Source: Planotetraspora sp. A-T 1434 (lineage in GTDB: Bacteria > Actinomycetota > Actinomycetes > Streptosporangiales > Streptosporangiaceae). Taken from it: DNA of 62,547 nucleotides. Under the pieces are notes generated by a model. The model did not search any database. It saw nothing but the letters and a program-made list of their open reading frames with translations, and was not told the origin of the DNA. Made by a program: the position numbers and the translations under genes. The DNA is taken from positions 1-62,547 of the forward strand of contig NZ_JAOEGB010000036.1 of the NCBI RefSeq assembly GCF_025420585.1, in the 5' to 3' direction. This document shows positions 16,616 through 24,482 of this stretch, piece by piece (positions within the stretch are counted from its first letter, which is position 1; the number at the start of each line of letters is the position of its first letter).

Positions 16616-17338
16616 ATGAGAGCGGCCACCATTGGCGCACCGGTGCTCGCGGTGCTCACCGTTCTGCTGGTCACGCGATGCGTCGCGGCGGGGCCGGATG
16701 CGCATTCGGCCGCAGGTCATATGCCGCTTCACTCGAACGTGACCTCCGCACCGACCGGCGCGCCGGCCGGTGCCAACGCCACCGACGTCGCGTGGCTGCA
16801 ACTGATGATCCCGATGACCGAGCAGGCCATCCGGCTCATGGAGTCGGCACCGGCCAGGACCTCGAACGCGCGGATCATCCGGCTCGCCGCGGAAATGAGC
16901 GCCGTTCACCTCAGGCAATCGCGGACGCTGCGAGATCTGCTGCGACGCATCGGCGCGCCCCTGACAAACATGCACGAAGGACACAACATGCCCGGCATGG
17001 TGACCGCCGCGGAACTTCAGAGCATCGAGCAGGTCGGCGATGCCGCGTTCGACCGGCTTTTCACCCAGCACATCGGCGAGTACCTGCGGCAATCCGTCCT
17101 GATCGCTGGCGGAGAGCAGCAATCGGGAGCCGATCGGGACACCACGGCATTCGCCGCCACCCTGGCGAAAGCCCGCGCCGGCGACCTCGCACAGCTCACG
17201 GGCGATGCCGCCGACGGTGACGCCCGCGGCAGCGGCGGTAGCGGCAGCGGTAGCGCCACTAAGGGCGGCGACGTCGGAAGTCCCACAAGCCGGCCCCTCG
17301 TGCAGGTGAACGATGCCCCATCCGCCGATGTGAGCTGA
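16616..17338 (+). CDS. Secreted DUF305 protein
   Basis: This 240-residue protein begins with a signal peptide (MRAATIGAPVLAVLTVLLV), and a Cys shortly after it (TRCVAA) could be lipidated, though the lipobox is poor. The DUF305 (ferritin-like four-helix) core has WLQLMIPMTEQAIRLMES, AEMSAVHLRQSRTLRDLL and a linker rich in His/Met (NMHEGHNMPGMV), then a helix with FTQHIGEYLRQSVLIAGGEQ. DUF305 proteins often sit beside copper or redox genes, and the His/Met residues suggest metal binding. The Gly/Ser-rich C-terminal tail is probably disordered. A GGAG ribosome site precedes the ATG. It lies upstream of a ferric-reductase-like gene. Confidence 0.8.
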   Translation: MRAATIGAPVLAVLTVLLVTRCVAAGPDAHSAAGHMPLHSNVTSAPTGAPAGANATDVAWLQLMIPMTEQAIRLMESAPARTSNARIIRLAAEMSAVHLRQSRTLRDLLRRIGAPLTNMHEGHNMPGMVTAAELQSIEQVGDAAFDRLFTQHIGEYLRQSVLIAGGEQQSGADRDTTAFAATLAKARAGDLAQLTGDAADGDARGSGGSGSGSATKGGDVGSPTSRPLVQVNDAPSADVS

Positions 17339-17369
17339 ACAGAGCTCGGGTTCGGAGAGAGATTTCGAG

Positions 17370-18887
17370 ATGGTGCGCCCCGCTCACCGCGACTACGCCG
17401 CCCCCCACCCTGCCCCCCACCCTGCCCCCCACCCTGCCCCCCACCGTGCCCCCCACCGTGCTCCCCAGCGCGACCACGCCGCCCCGCGGTCCGCGCGAAC
17501 CGCCGGCGCGCGGCGAAGCCGCACTGGGCGCACGCGATCGCGGACGCGTCGGGAGGCGCCCCGGCGTGCCGCCGCCTGGCAGGCGAGCCCGGCGCTGGTG
17601 CTCGTCCTGTTGTACGCGGGAGCGGCCGCGGCCACCACGGGATGTTGGTACGGCCTGGCTTCTGTCGACGGGGCCGCCGGGTGGTTCGCGTGGGTGGGCA
17701 GGCTCACCGGGCTGCTGGCGGGCTACGCCTGTGCCGTACTGCTGGGGCTGATGTCCCGCGTGCCCGCGCTCGACCGTGGGGTCGGCACGGACCGGCTGGC
17801 GCGCTGGCACGCGCTGAGCGGCCGCTACACGATCGTCCTGTCCACCGTGCACGTGGTGTTCGCCACGGCGGCCCACGTGGCGCGATCCGGCACCGGCGTC
17901 CTGCGCGGCACGGTCGGGCTCATCCTGGACGGCCCCGCTGTGCTGGAAGCCACCATCGGCTTCGGGCTTCTGAGCGGCGTCGCCGTCATCTCGGTCCGTG
18001 CCGTACGGCGGCGGCTCCGCTATGAGACATGGCACTACCTCCATCTCCTCACCTATGGCGCGGTCTTCCTCGCGTTCGCCCACCAGCTCACCGGCCCGGA
18101 CTTCGCCGGTGGCGCCGTCGCGAGCACGCTCTGGCGGGCCCTCTACGTGTCCGTCGCCGTTTCGCTGGTCTGGTACCGCTTTCTCACTCCCGTCCGCCGC
18201 GCGCTGCGCCACCGGCTCCGGGTCGCGGGCGTCCGGCTGGAGTCGCCAGGCGTGGTGTCGGTCTACGTGACCGGCGAGCATCTGGGCGAGCTCGGCGCGG
18301 AGCCGGGACAGTTCTTCCGGTGGCGTTTCCTCGCGCCGGGCATGTGGTGGACCGCGAACCCCTACTCGCTCTCGGCCCCTGCCAACTCGCGCTTCCTGCG
18401 CATCACCGTTAAGGCGGTCGGCGACCACAGTCGCGCGCTCGCCCGGCTGCGGCCGGGCACCCGCGTATGGGCCGAGGGCCCCTACGGCGCTCTCACCGCC
18501 GCGCGCCGCCGGAAGCCACAGGTGTTGCTGATCGGAGGCGGGGTGGGCATCAGCCCGCTGCGGACTCTCTTCGAGACGCTGCCCGGACAGGTGACGCTCG
18601 TCTACATGGCCCGCCGCGACGAGGACCTGGTGCTGCGCCACGAACTGGACTCCATCGCCGCCGCGCGCGGCGCCACGGTGCACTACACGGTGGAGGAGCT
18701 GTCCGGCGCATCCGGAGGCCGTACCGTGCCGCTGACCGGCCGTGCCCTGCGGACCCTCATTCCGGGGCTGGCCGTCCACGACGTCTACCTGTGCGGCCCC
18801 ACCGGGATGACGACGGCGGCGCGTCACGCCCTGCGTCGTGCGGGTGTGCCGAACCGCCGCATCCACGTCGAGTCCTTCGACTTCTGA
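17370..18887 (+). CDS. Ferric-reductase-like transmembrane flavocytochrome
   Basis: This is a 505-residue membrane oxidoreductase. The N-terminal about 65 residues are an Arg/Pro-rich tail with an HPAP repeat encoded by a 12-bp tandem repeat (about 17400-17464). A membrane domain with candidate haem histidines follows (LARWHALSGRY, VLSTVHVVFATAAH, ETWHYLHLLTYGAVFLAFAH). After it comes an FAD-binding domain (NPYSLSAP) and an NAD(P) domain (LLIGGGVGISPLRTL, VYLCGPTGMTTAA). The architecture is that of the FRE/NOX-like family, moving electrons from cytoplasmic NAD(P)H across the membrane. The final acceptor is unknown and could be Fe(III), Cu(II) or a periplasmic protein such as the neighbouring DUF305 product. 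Confidence 0.88.
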   Translation: MVRPAHRDYAAPHPAPHPAPHPAPHRAPHRAPQRDHAAPRSARTAGARRSRTGRTRSRTRREAPRRAAAWQASPALVLVLLYAGAAAATTGCWYGLASVDGAAGWFAWVGRLTGLLAGYACAVLLGLMSRVPALDRGVGTDRLARWHALSGRYTIVLSTVHVVFATAAHVARSGTGVLRGTVGLILDGPAVLEATIGFGLLSGVAVISVRAVRRRLRYETWHYLHLLTYGAVFLAFAHQLTGPDFAGGAVASTLWRALYVSVAVSLVWYRFLTPVRRALRHRLRVAGVRLESPGVVSVYVTGEHLGELGAEPGQFFRWRFLAPGMWWTANPYSLSAPANSRFLRITVKAVGDHSRALARLRPGTRVWAEGPYGALTAARRRKPQVLLIGGGVGISPLRTLFETLPGQVTLVYMARRDEDLVLRHELDSIAAARGATVHYTVEELSGASGGRTVPLTGRALRTLIPGLAVHDVYLCGPTGMTTAARHALRRAGVPNRRIHVESFDF

Positions 18888-19052
18888 GCGCCGCCCCGGC
18901 GAGGCCGTACGGCATGTCAAGCGTCATCGGATGGCAGGAAACGGCTGCCGGTGGACAGCTTGCTGAACGGTTCCGGCTGGGACGGCGGTCCGCCGATTGC
19001 GCAGAGTGGTTAATGCGCGAACGCATCGGCACTCTGACAACAGGGGTTAGGA

Positions 19053-19703
19053 ATGACGCATACGGTCGCCTCTCCGGGACACTCCACCGGCACCATGGAT
19101 TCGCCGCGACGCATTACTCCGGCCGTGTGGCGTGAGAAGGGAAGCTCCGGGGCGCACATCGCGCTGAACTCCGACGAGCCGGGAATTCGCGGGCTGTTTC
19201 GCTATCGCCCGGAGACGGCGCTTCCGCTGAACGCCCTCGTGGAGGTGTTGCTGTGCGGCGACAGCACCCTCACCCGGGGAGAAAGGGAGCTCATCGCGAC
19301 GTACGTGTCGTCGCGCAATGAATGCCGATTCTGTTTCTTCACGCACGCGGCGTTCGCGGCCATCCGGCTGCCGGAGGGAATGGCGCTGGTGGAGGAGGTC
19401 TGCGCGGACCTGGAGTCGGCGCGGATCCCGGCCAAGCTGAAGGCACTGCTGCGCATCGCGGGCGCGGTCCAGGAGGGCGGCAAGAACGTCTCCGCGGACC
19501 AGGTGGCCGCGGCCAAGGCGCTGGGCGCGACGGACCTGGAGATCCACGACACCGTCCTGATCGCCGCGGCCTTCTGCATGTTCAACCGCTACGTCGACGG
19601 CCTCGGCACCTACGCTCCCGGCGACCCGGCCGTCTACGCCGCGCGGGCGAAGAAGACGGGGGGATACCTGGCGGTACTGGCCGAATCCCTCCGCCAGTCC
19701 TGA
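19053..19703 (+). CDS. AhpD-like carboxymuconolactone decarboxylase family protein (copy 1)
   Basis: This 216-residue, all-helical protein has the AhpD-type redox motif NECRFCFFTHAAF (C-x2-C followed by His three residues later). The rest of the peroxidase-related core follows: ELIATYVSSRN, ALLRIAGAVQEGGKNV, HDTVLIAAAFCMFNRYVDGL. Such enzymes reduce hydroperoxides or carry out related thiol chemistry. It is closely similar over its length to the protein at 20762-21322, so the two are a local duplication separated by one opposing gene. The first about 30 residues before AHIALNSDEPG are unique to this copy, and the true start may lie within them. Confidence 0.85.
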   Translation: MTHTVASPGHSTGTMDSPRRITPAVWREKGSSGAHIALNSDEPGIRGLFRYRPETALPLNALVEVLLCGDSTLTRGERELIATYVSSRNECRFCFFTHAAFAAIRLPEGMALVEEVCADLESARIPAKLKALLRIAGAVQEGGKNVSADQVAAAKALGATDLEIHDTVLIAAAFCMFNRYVDGLGTYAPGDPAVYAARAKKTGGYLAVLAESLRQS

Positions 19704-19982
19704 CCGGAACCACCCTGACCCGGAACCACCCTACCCGGAACCACCCTGACCTACGGCGGCCTGACCTCCGTACGGCGTACTACGGCGGTCCTGACCTACG
19801 GCCATGCTGAGCCGTGGCGACCCAGACCTGCGAACGGCCTGAACTGCGGTGACGTGGTGGCAGAGCGGGTCGCGCGGCGCGCTCCGCGTCCGGAGCGCGC
19901 CGCTGAGCCGCCCGCCTGCGGCGTGATACCGGGACGGCCTGTCCCCCGGATGAACTGTCCCTGACGGGAGCCCTGCGGCGCG
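19704..19982. other. Intergenic region with degenerate tandem repeats
   Basis: About 280 bp between convergent genes. It contains three copies of a 15-16-bp unit (ccggaaccaccctgac-like, about 19705-19752) and several ctacggcgg/cctgacctac variants. No gene was recognised. Confidence 0.5.
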
Positions 19983-20378
19983 TCAGGCGAAGAAGTCGTC
20001 GATGACGTAGGAGTCCTGGGGGAAGCTCCAGCGTTCAGTGATCTTGCCGTCCACGATGCGGAAGACGTGGACGCCGCGCTCGTCCAGGACCTTGCCGTCG
20101 CGCTCGCCGTGGATGCGCAGCAGGGCCGCCACCTGGTCGTCGTCGGCGAGGAACGACGCGGGCTCGAACTGGACAGCGCCGGTGACGATCTGGCCGAGCC
20201 GCCCGAGGTAGGCGATCACCTCGTCCTTGCCGCTGTAATCACCGGCCAGCGGGCCACGTCCCGGAACATGGAAAACGACGTCGTCGGCAAGCAGGTTGTC
20301 ACGGACATAGTCGAGGTCATTCTTGGCGAGAGCGTCGTAAGTGCTGCGAGCGATGGTGGCGTTGGGGTGTTCGGACAT
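19983..20378 (-). CDS. SnoaL/NTF2-like protein
   Basis: This 131-residue protein has the compact cone fold of the SnoaL/NTF2 group. ATIARSTYDALAKNDLDYVR and DDVVFHVPGRGPLAGDYSGK are followed by a strand-rich half (AALLRIHGERDGKVLDERGV, HVFRIVDGKITERWSFPQD). Members include polyketide cyclases, epoxide hydrolases, ketosteroid isomerases and many uncharacterised stress proteins. The catalytic function cannot be assigned. I use ATG 20378. It lies on the opposite strand between the two AhpD-like paralogues. Confidence 0.85.
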   Translation of the reverse strand: MSEHPNATIARSTYDALAKNDLDYVRDNLLADDVVFHVPGRGPLAGDYSGKDEVIAYLGRLGQIVTGAVQFEPASFLADDDQVAALLRIHGERDGKVLDERGVHVFRIVDGKITERWSFPQDSYVIDDFFA

Positions 20379-20761
20379 CAAGCGCTCCTGTCTTACTCGG
20401 TTAATCGGGGTTACTGGGGTGGCGTCGGTGACGCTACGCCGCCTCGGAGGGGCCGACAAGAGAGTGCCCACATATCGGTCAAAGTGGCGCACAGCGGTAT
20501 GGATATCACAATGCGGCAATCCGAGAATGGGCGTCGAATGAGCGCCGTGAGCGCAACTCGCCCGTTGACAGGTGAGCGGCCATGTGCAGATCATGAGGGC
20601 GTTTGCCGGATGGAGCCGTTCGCGCAATCCGCGTAGCCGAAACACCCTGCAAGCCGAAACCCTTAAGCCGAACCCTTAAGCCGAAACCTGTAGCCGAACC
20701 CCGGGTGAGCCGAGACCGCGAGCCCAGGCTGATCCGGCGTCCGCGCCGGTAGGGAGTGTCC
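20379..20761. other. Divergent intergenic region with tandem repeats
   Basis: This 383-bp gap lies between the divergent SnoaL-like and second AhpD-like genes and must carry both promoters. At about 20632-20706 it has a string of imperfect units related to AGCCGAAACCCTTA (agccgaaacaccctgca, agccgaaacccttaa, gccgaacccttaa, gccgaaacctgta, gccgaacccc). No gene was seen. Confidence 0.5.
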
Positions 20762-21322
20762 ATGGCCCACATCGCCCTCAACTCCGACGAGCCGGGAATT
20801 CGCGGCCTCCTCCGGTTCCGCCCGGAGACGGCGCGCCCGTTGAACGCGCTCGCCGAGGTGCTGCTACGTGGGGAGAGCACGCTGTCGCGCGGAGACCGGG
20901 AGCTGATCGCCGCCTACGTGTCCTCGCTGAACCGGTGCAAGTTCTGTTACTCCTCGCACGCCGCGTTCGCGGCGGCCCAGCTCGCCGAGGGGATGGAGCT
21001 GGTCGAGCAGGTGCGGGCGGACCTGGACGCCGCTCCCGTCTCGCCCAAGTTGAGAGCGTTGCTGGGGATCGCGGGAGCCGTACAGCAGGGTGGGCAGCAG
21101 GTCTCGGACAAGGACGTCGCGGCGGCCAGGGCGGAGGGCGCGACGGATGTCGAGATCCATGACACGGTGCTGATCGCGGCGGCGTTCTGCATGTTCAACC
21201 GCTACGTCGACGGGCTGGCGACGTTCGCCCCCGACGACCCCGAGGTGTACGCGATGGCCGCCCAGCGGGTCATCACCGAGGGCTACGGCAGCACGACCCC
21301 TCCGGTGGAGCGCCCGGCTTGA
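20762..21322 (+). CDS. AhpD-like carboxymuconolactone decarboxylase family protein (copy 2)
   Basis: This 186-residue paralogue of the 19053-19703 product shares AHIALNSDEPGIRGL, RPETA, the redox motif (here NRCKFCYSSHAAF) and the ending AAFCMFNRYVDGLATFAPDD. I start at ATG 20762; GTG 20756 is also possible with an AGGGA ribosome site. Its TGA overlaps the ATG of the flavoprotein gene by one base, so the two are translationally coupled. A hydroperoxide-reducing or thiol-redox protein made with a flavin monooxygenase suggests they act on the same substrate or protect against its peroxide by-product. That link is inference. Confidence 0.87.
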   Translation: MAHIALNSDEPGIRGLLRFRPETARPLNALAEVLLRGESTLSRGDRELIAAYVSSLNRCKFCYSSHAAFAAAQLAEGMELVEQVRADLDAAPVSPKLRALLGIAGAVQQGGQQVSDKDVAAARAEGATDVEIHDTVLIAAAFCMFNRYVDGLATFAPDDPEVYAMAAQRVITEGYGSTTPPVERPA

Positions 21323-22872
21323 TGACCACGAACGGACCGGACGGGCACACCCATCGCTACCTGATCATCGGAGCCGGGCCTGCCGGTTTGCAGCTCAGCT
21401 ACTACCTGCGGCGGGCCGGCGCGGACTACCTCACCCTCGAACGGGAGGCCGCGCCCGGCGGGTTCTTCCGCACGTACCCGCGCCACCGCAGGCTGATCTC
21501 GCTCAACAAGGTCCACACCGGCGAGAAGGACCCGGAGATCGCCCTGCGGTGGGACTGGAACTCGCTGCTCAACGACTCTCCCGAGCTGATGTTCCCCCGC
21601 TACTCGCGGGAGTATTTCCCGAGCGCCGACGACATGGTGCGCTACCTGGGCGACTTCCAGCGCGAGCACGCGCTCCACGTGCGCTTCGGCACCGCCGTCG
21701 ACCGGATCGAGAAGGCCGGCGGCCGCTTCGTCGTCCACGCGGGCGACGAGACGTTCCATGCCGAGTGCCTCATCGTGGCGACCGGCTGGGGCGGGCCGTA
21801 CATCCCGGACATCCCCGGGATCGAGCTCGCCGTCGGGTACGAGGAGATGTCGACCACGGGCGAGGATTTCGCCGACCAGCGGGTGCTCGTCATCGGCAAG
21901 GGCAACTCGGCGTTCGAGACCGCGCAGTCGATGCTCGGTCACGCCGCCATCATCCACCTGGCCAGTCCCAGCCCGGTACGGCTGGCATGGACCAGCAAGC
22001 ACCCCGGCCACGTGCGCGGCCAGTACGGCGCGCTGCTCGACAGCTACTGGTTCAAGACCCTGCACGGGGTGCTGGAGTGCGAGATCGACCGGATCTGGCG
22101 CGACGGCGACCGTTTCAAGGCGGCCATCACCTACACCCTCGCCGAGGGCGAGCAGGCGGTGCTGGAATATGACACCGTCCTCCGCTGCACCGGCTTCACG
22201 ATGGACACGTCCATCTTCGACGCCTCCTGCCGTCCCGAGCTCGCCCCTAACGGGCGCATCCCGGCGATCCGCCCCAACTTCCAGTCGGCCAACGTCGACG
22301 GGCTGTACTTCGCCGGCACTCTGATGCAGGCCCGCGACTTCAAGCGCGCGTCGTCGGCGTTCATCGACGGGTTCCGCTACAACCTGCGCACTCTGACCGC
22401 CCTGCTGGCCGAGCGGTACGACGGGGTCGCGCTCGCCCGGCACGCGCTGCCGATGGACGCCGACGGGCTGGCGGACGCCATGCTGGAGCGGGTCAACTAC
22501 AGCTCGGCGCTGTGGACCCAGTTCGAGTACCTCTGTGACACCTACGTCGTCGACCAGGAGTCCCGGGAGGTCCTGCACTACACCGACCTGCCCGAGGACT
22601 ACGCGGTCGAGAGGTTCGGCGGCGGCGCCCTGTGCTTCACGGTCACCCTGCGATGGGGACGCCAGAACCACCCCGACGTGTTCGCCATTCAGCGGCATCC
22701 CACACCCGACCGGGCGCACGAGAGCGCCTTCCTCCACCCTGTCGTACGGGCGTGGCGGGGCGGCGAGCAGGTCGCCGAGCGGCATCTCCTGGAGGACCTC
22801 CTGGCCCAGTGGCGTGACCCCGTCCGGCACGTGCAGCCGCTCCGCGCGTTCCTGTCCGCGCAACTGGACTGA
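21322..22872 (+). CDS. FAD-dependent monooxygenase/oxidoreductase (FOXRED2/FMO-like)
   Basis: The 516-residue flavoprotein opens with the FAD-binding motif YLIIGAGPAGLQLSYYLRRA. It continues with GGFFRTYPRHRRLISLNK, a segment typical of FOXRED2-like flavoproteins, and has a second nucleotide-binding motif VLVIGKGNSAFETAQSMLG for NAD(P). Late motifs LYFAGTLMQARDFKR and SAFIDGFRYNLRTL complete the core, followed by an alpha/beta C-terminal extension of about 130 residues. The reaction is unknown; the class usually hydroxylates or oxidises small molecules. Its ATG overlaps the stop of the AhpD-like gene. Confidence 0.87.
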   Translation: MTTNGPDGHTHRYLIIGAGPAGLQLSYYLRRAGADYLTLEREAAPGGFFRTYPRHRRLISLNKVHTGEKDPEIALRWDWNSLLNDSPELMFPRYSREYFPSADDMVRYLGDFQREHALHVRFGTAVDRIEKAGGRFVVHAGDETFHAECLIVATGWGGPYIPDIPGIELAVGYEEMSTTGEDFADQRVLVIGKGNSAFETAQSMLGHAAIIHLASPSPVRLAWTSKHPGHVRGQYGALLDSYWFKTLHGVLECEIDRIWRDGDRFKAAITYTLAEGEQAVLEYDTVLRCTGFTMDTSIFDASCRPELAPNGRIPAIRPNFQSANVDGLYFAGTLMQARDFKRASSAFIDGFRYNLRTLTALLAERYDGVALARHALPMDADGLADAMLERVNYSSALWTQFEYLCDTYVVDQESREVLHYTDLPEDYAVERFGGGALCFTVTLRWGRQNHPDVFAIQRHPTPDRAHESAFLHPVVRAWRGGEQVAERHLLEDLLAQWRDPVRHVQPLRAFLSAQLD

Positions 22873-22947
22873 CACCGTCAGCCGGCAAATCCCAGCCGGT
22901 CAAGCCCAGCCGGCGAGTCTCACCGGCCGAGATGCGGCCGGTTAGTC

Positions 22948-24159
22948 TCAGTCGGCGAAGTGCTCCACCAGGTGGTCGACCACGTCGGCCGGCCGACCGC
23001 GACGCGCGTGCGCGGCCCGCTGGCGCGCGGCCCCCGTGCCTGACCCGGTGCCTGACCCCGTGCCTGACCCGGTGCCTGACCCGGTGCCAGAGGAGGCGGT
23101 CCCTGACCCGGTGCCGATGTGGGCCAGCCGCGCCAGTTGTCCGGTCACCATGTCGAGGTCGCCGGTCCGCTCCAGGGCCGGGCGCACGTGGCCGAGCAGC
23201 TCTTCCAGCCGTTCGCCGGCGGGCCGGAGCTCGCCGCTGACCGGGTCGACGCCGTGCCCGTCCAGGCCGTCGCGGGCCGCCTGCCAGTACGCCACGCGCA
23301 GCAGCTCGGGGGACAGGCGCGGGCCGGGGTCGCCGCGTTCGACCAGGTCGAGCGCGACCACGACCATGGCCCGCACGAGGGCCGCCAGCAGCGCGGCCTC
23401 CCCGGCGGTCGCCGGCACGTCGGTCACCCGGACCTCCAGCGTGGGCAGCCGCGCCGACGGCCGTACGTCCCAGAAAATCGTCCCCGGGTCCACCAGCACC
23501 CCGGCCGCCGTGAGCGTGCCGATGAGCCGGTCGAACTCCTCCAGTGACTCGAAGTACGGCGGAGGCCCCGCTACGGGCCACTTGTTCCAGCAGAGGGTCC
23601 GCCAGCTCGCGTAGCCGGTGTCGCGGCCGGCCCACAGCGGAGAGTTGGACATCAGCGCGATGAGCACCGGCAGCCAGGGCCGCAGGTGGTTGCTCACCAG
23701 CACCGCTTTCTCGCGGTCCGGTAGGTGGACGTGGACGTGCCCGGCGCAGATGCTCTGCTCGTCGTGCAGCGCCCGGTAGGTGGCGATACCGGCCCCGTAG
23801 CGCGGGTGGTCCGTGATGAGCGGCGGGACCACGTCGCCCAGCACGGGCGTGCCCGAGGCGACCAGGGCCAGCCCCTCCTCGGCCGCCGCCGCGGCCATCG
23901 CGGACCGCATCGCGCGGACCTGTCGCTCCAGCTCGGCGACGCTCGCGCAGGGCGCCGTCTTCGCCTCCACCTGGAACCGCGTGATCTCCGTGCTCGCGCG
24001 GTCGCCGAGCACGGCGGCGGCGCGCTCCACCACCGCCGCGCCGTAGGGCGCGACCTCCCGCGTCTCCGGATCGACGACCAGATATTCCTCTTCCACCCCC
24101 ATCAAGGGGCATACCGCGTCGAAGGGCGCCGACTGCGGTGACTCCACGGTCGCCGTCAT
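22948..24159 (-). CDS. GCS2-family carboxylate-amine ligase (YbdK-type glutamate-cysteine ligase-like)
   Basis: In this 403-residue protein, the N-terminal GVEEEYLVVDPETREVAPYG is the hallmark of the GCS2 family. It is followed by ITRFQVEAKTAPCASVAEL, ICAGHVHVHLPDREKAV, RDTGYASWRTL and LEVRVTDVPATAGEAALL. The family joins glutamate to amines or cysteine, but the acceptor here is not known. A Gly-Thr-Gly-Ser repeat tail near the C-terminus is encoded by a 12-bp tandem repeat (about 23036-23114). I start at ATG 24159. It is monocistronic. Confidence 0.9.
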   Translation of the reverse strand: MTATVESPQSAPFDAVCPLMGVEEEYLVVDPETREVAPYGAAVVERAAAVLGDRASTEITRFQVEAKTAPCASVAELERQVRAMRSAMAAAAAEEGLALVASGTPVLGDVVPPLITDHPRYGAGIATYRALHDEQSICAGHVHVHLPDREKAVLVSNHLRPWLPVLIALMSNSPLWAGRDTGYASWRTLCWNKWPVAGPPPYFESLEEFDRLIGTLTAAGVLVDPGTIFWDVRPSARLPTLEVRVTDVPATAGEAALLAALVRAMVVVALDLVERGDPGPRLSPELLRVAYWQAARDGLDGHGVDPVSGELRPAGERLEELLGHVRPALERTGDLDMVTGQLARLAHIGTGSGTASSGTGSGTGSGTGSGTGSGTGAARQRAAHARRGRPADVVDHLVEHFAD

Positions 24160-24227
24160 CTGTCTCCTTCCGTGGACCGCTGGCCGAGCGAGGCTTCGTA
24201 GGTCGTCCATTTTCCCAGCTCGCCAAT

Positions 24228-24446
24228 CCCGTACGGAAGATCCGTACGGAAGCCGGGGAGGGCCTGCCCGCGGGAGGCACGGCCGAGGTGACCGGCGGCG
24301 AGGGCTTCAAGGTCGATCTGGCCGCCGTCTTCGAGGGCGCCAACGTCTCGCTGCCGGCCGTCACCGCGACGGTCGTCGCCGTCCTGCCGCTCCTGACCTA
24401 CCGCAGCCCCTGGCTCTAACTGGTCCCGCTTAGCCTTCTCGTGGCT
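24228..24446 (+). pseudogene. Fragment of an MMPL/RND-family transporter gene
   Basis: One frame reads GGTAEVTGGEGFKVDLAAVF, then EGANVSLPAVTATVVAVLPL, then LTYRSPWL, a stop, and LVPLSLLVAE. This is the conserved periplasmic-loop/transmembrane segment of MMPL transporters, where PWL is normally followed by WLVPL. The TAA at about 24417 therefore replaces the expected Trp codon. Nothing before or after matches the family, so it is a short relic. It lies in the gap between the ligase and P-type ATPase genes. Confidence 0.7.
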
Positions 24447-24482
24447 GAGCGTCCCGGTTCGGCAGGGCGTCTCCGGCGTGGT

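Noticed and set aside
12879-22872. A secondary-metabolite gene cluster
   Set aside because: No polyketide, peptide-synthetase, terpene or RiPP core enzyme is present; the SnoaL-like and flavin enzymes alone are not enough.
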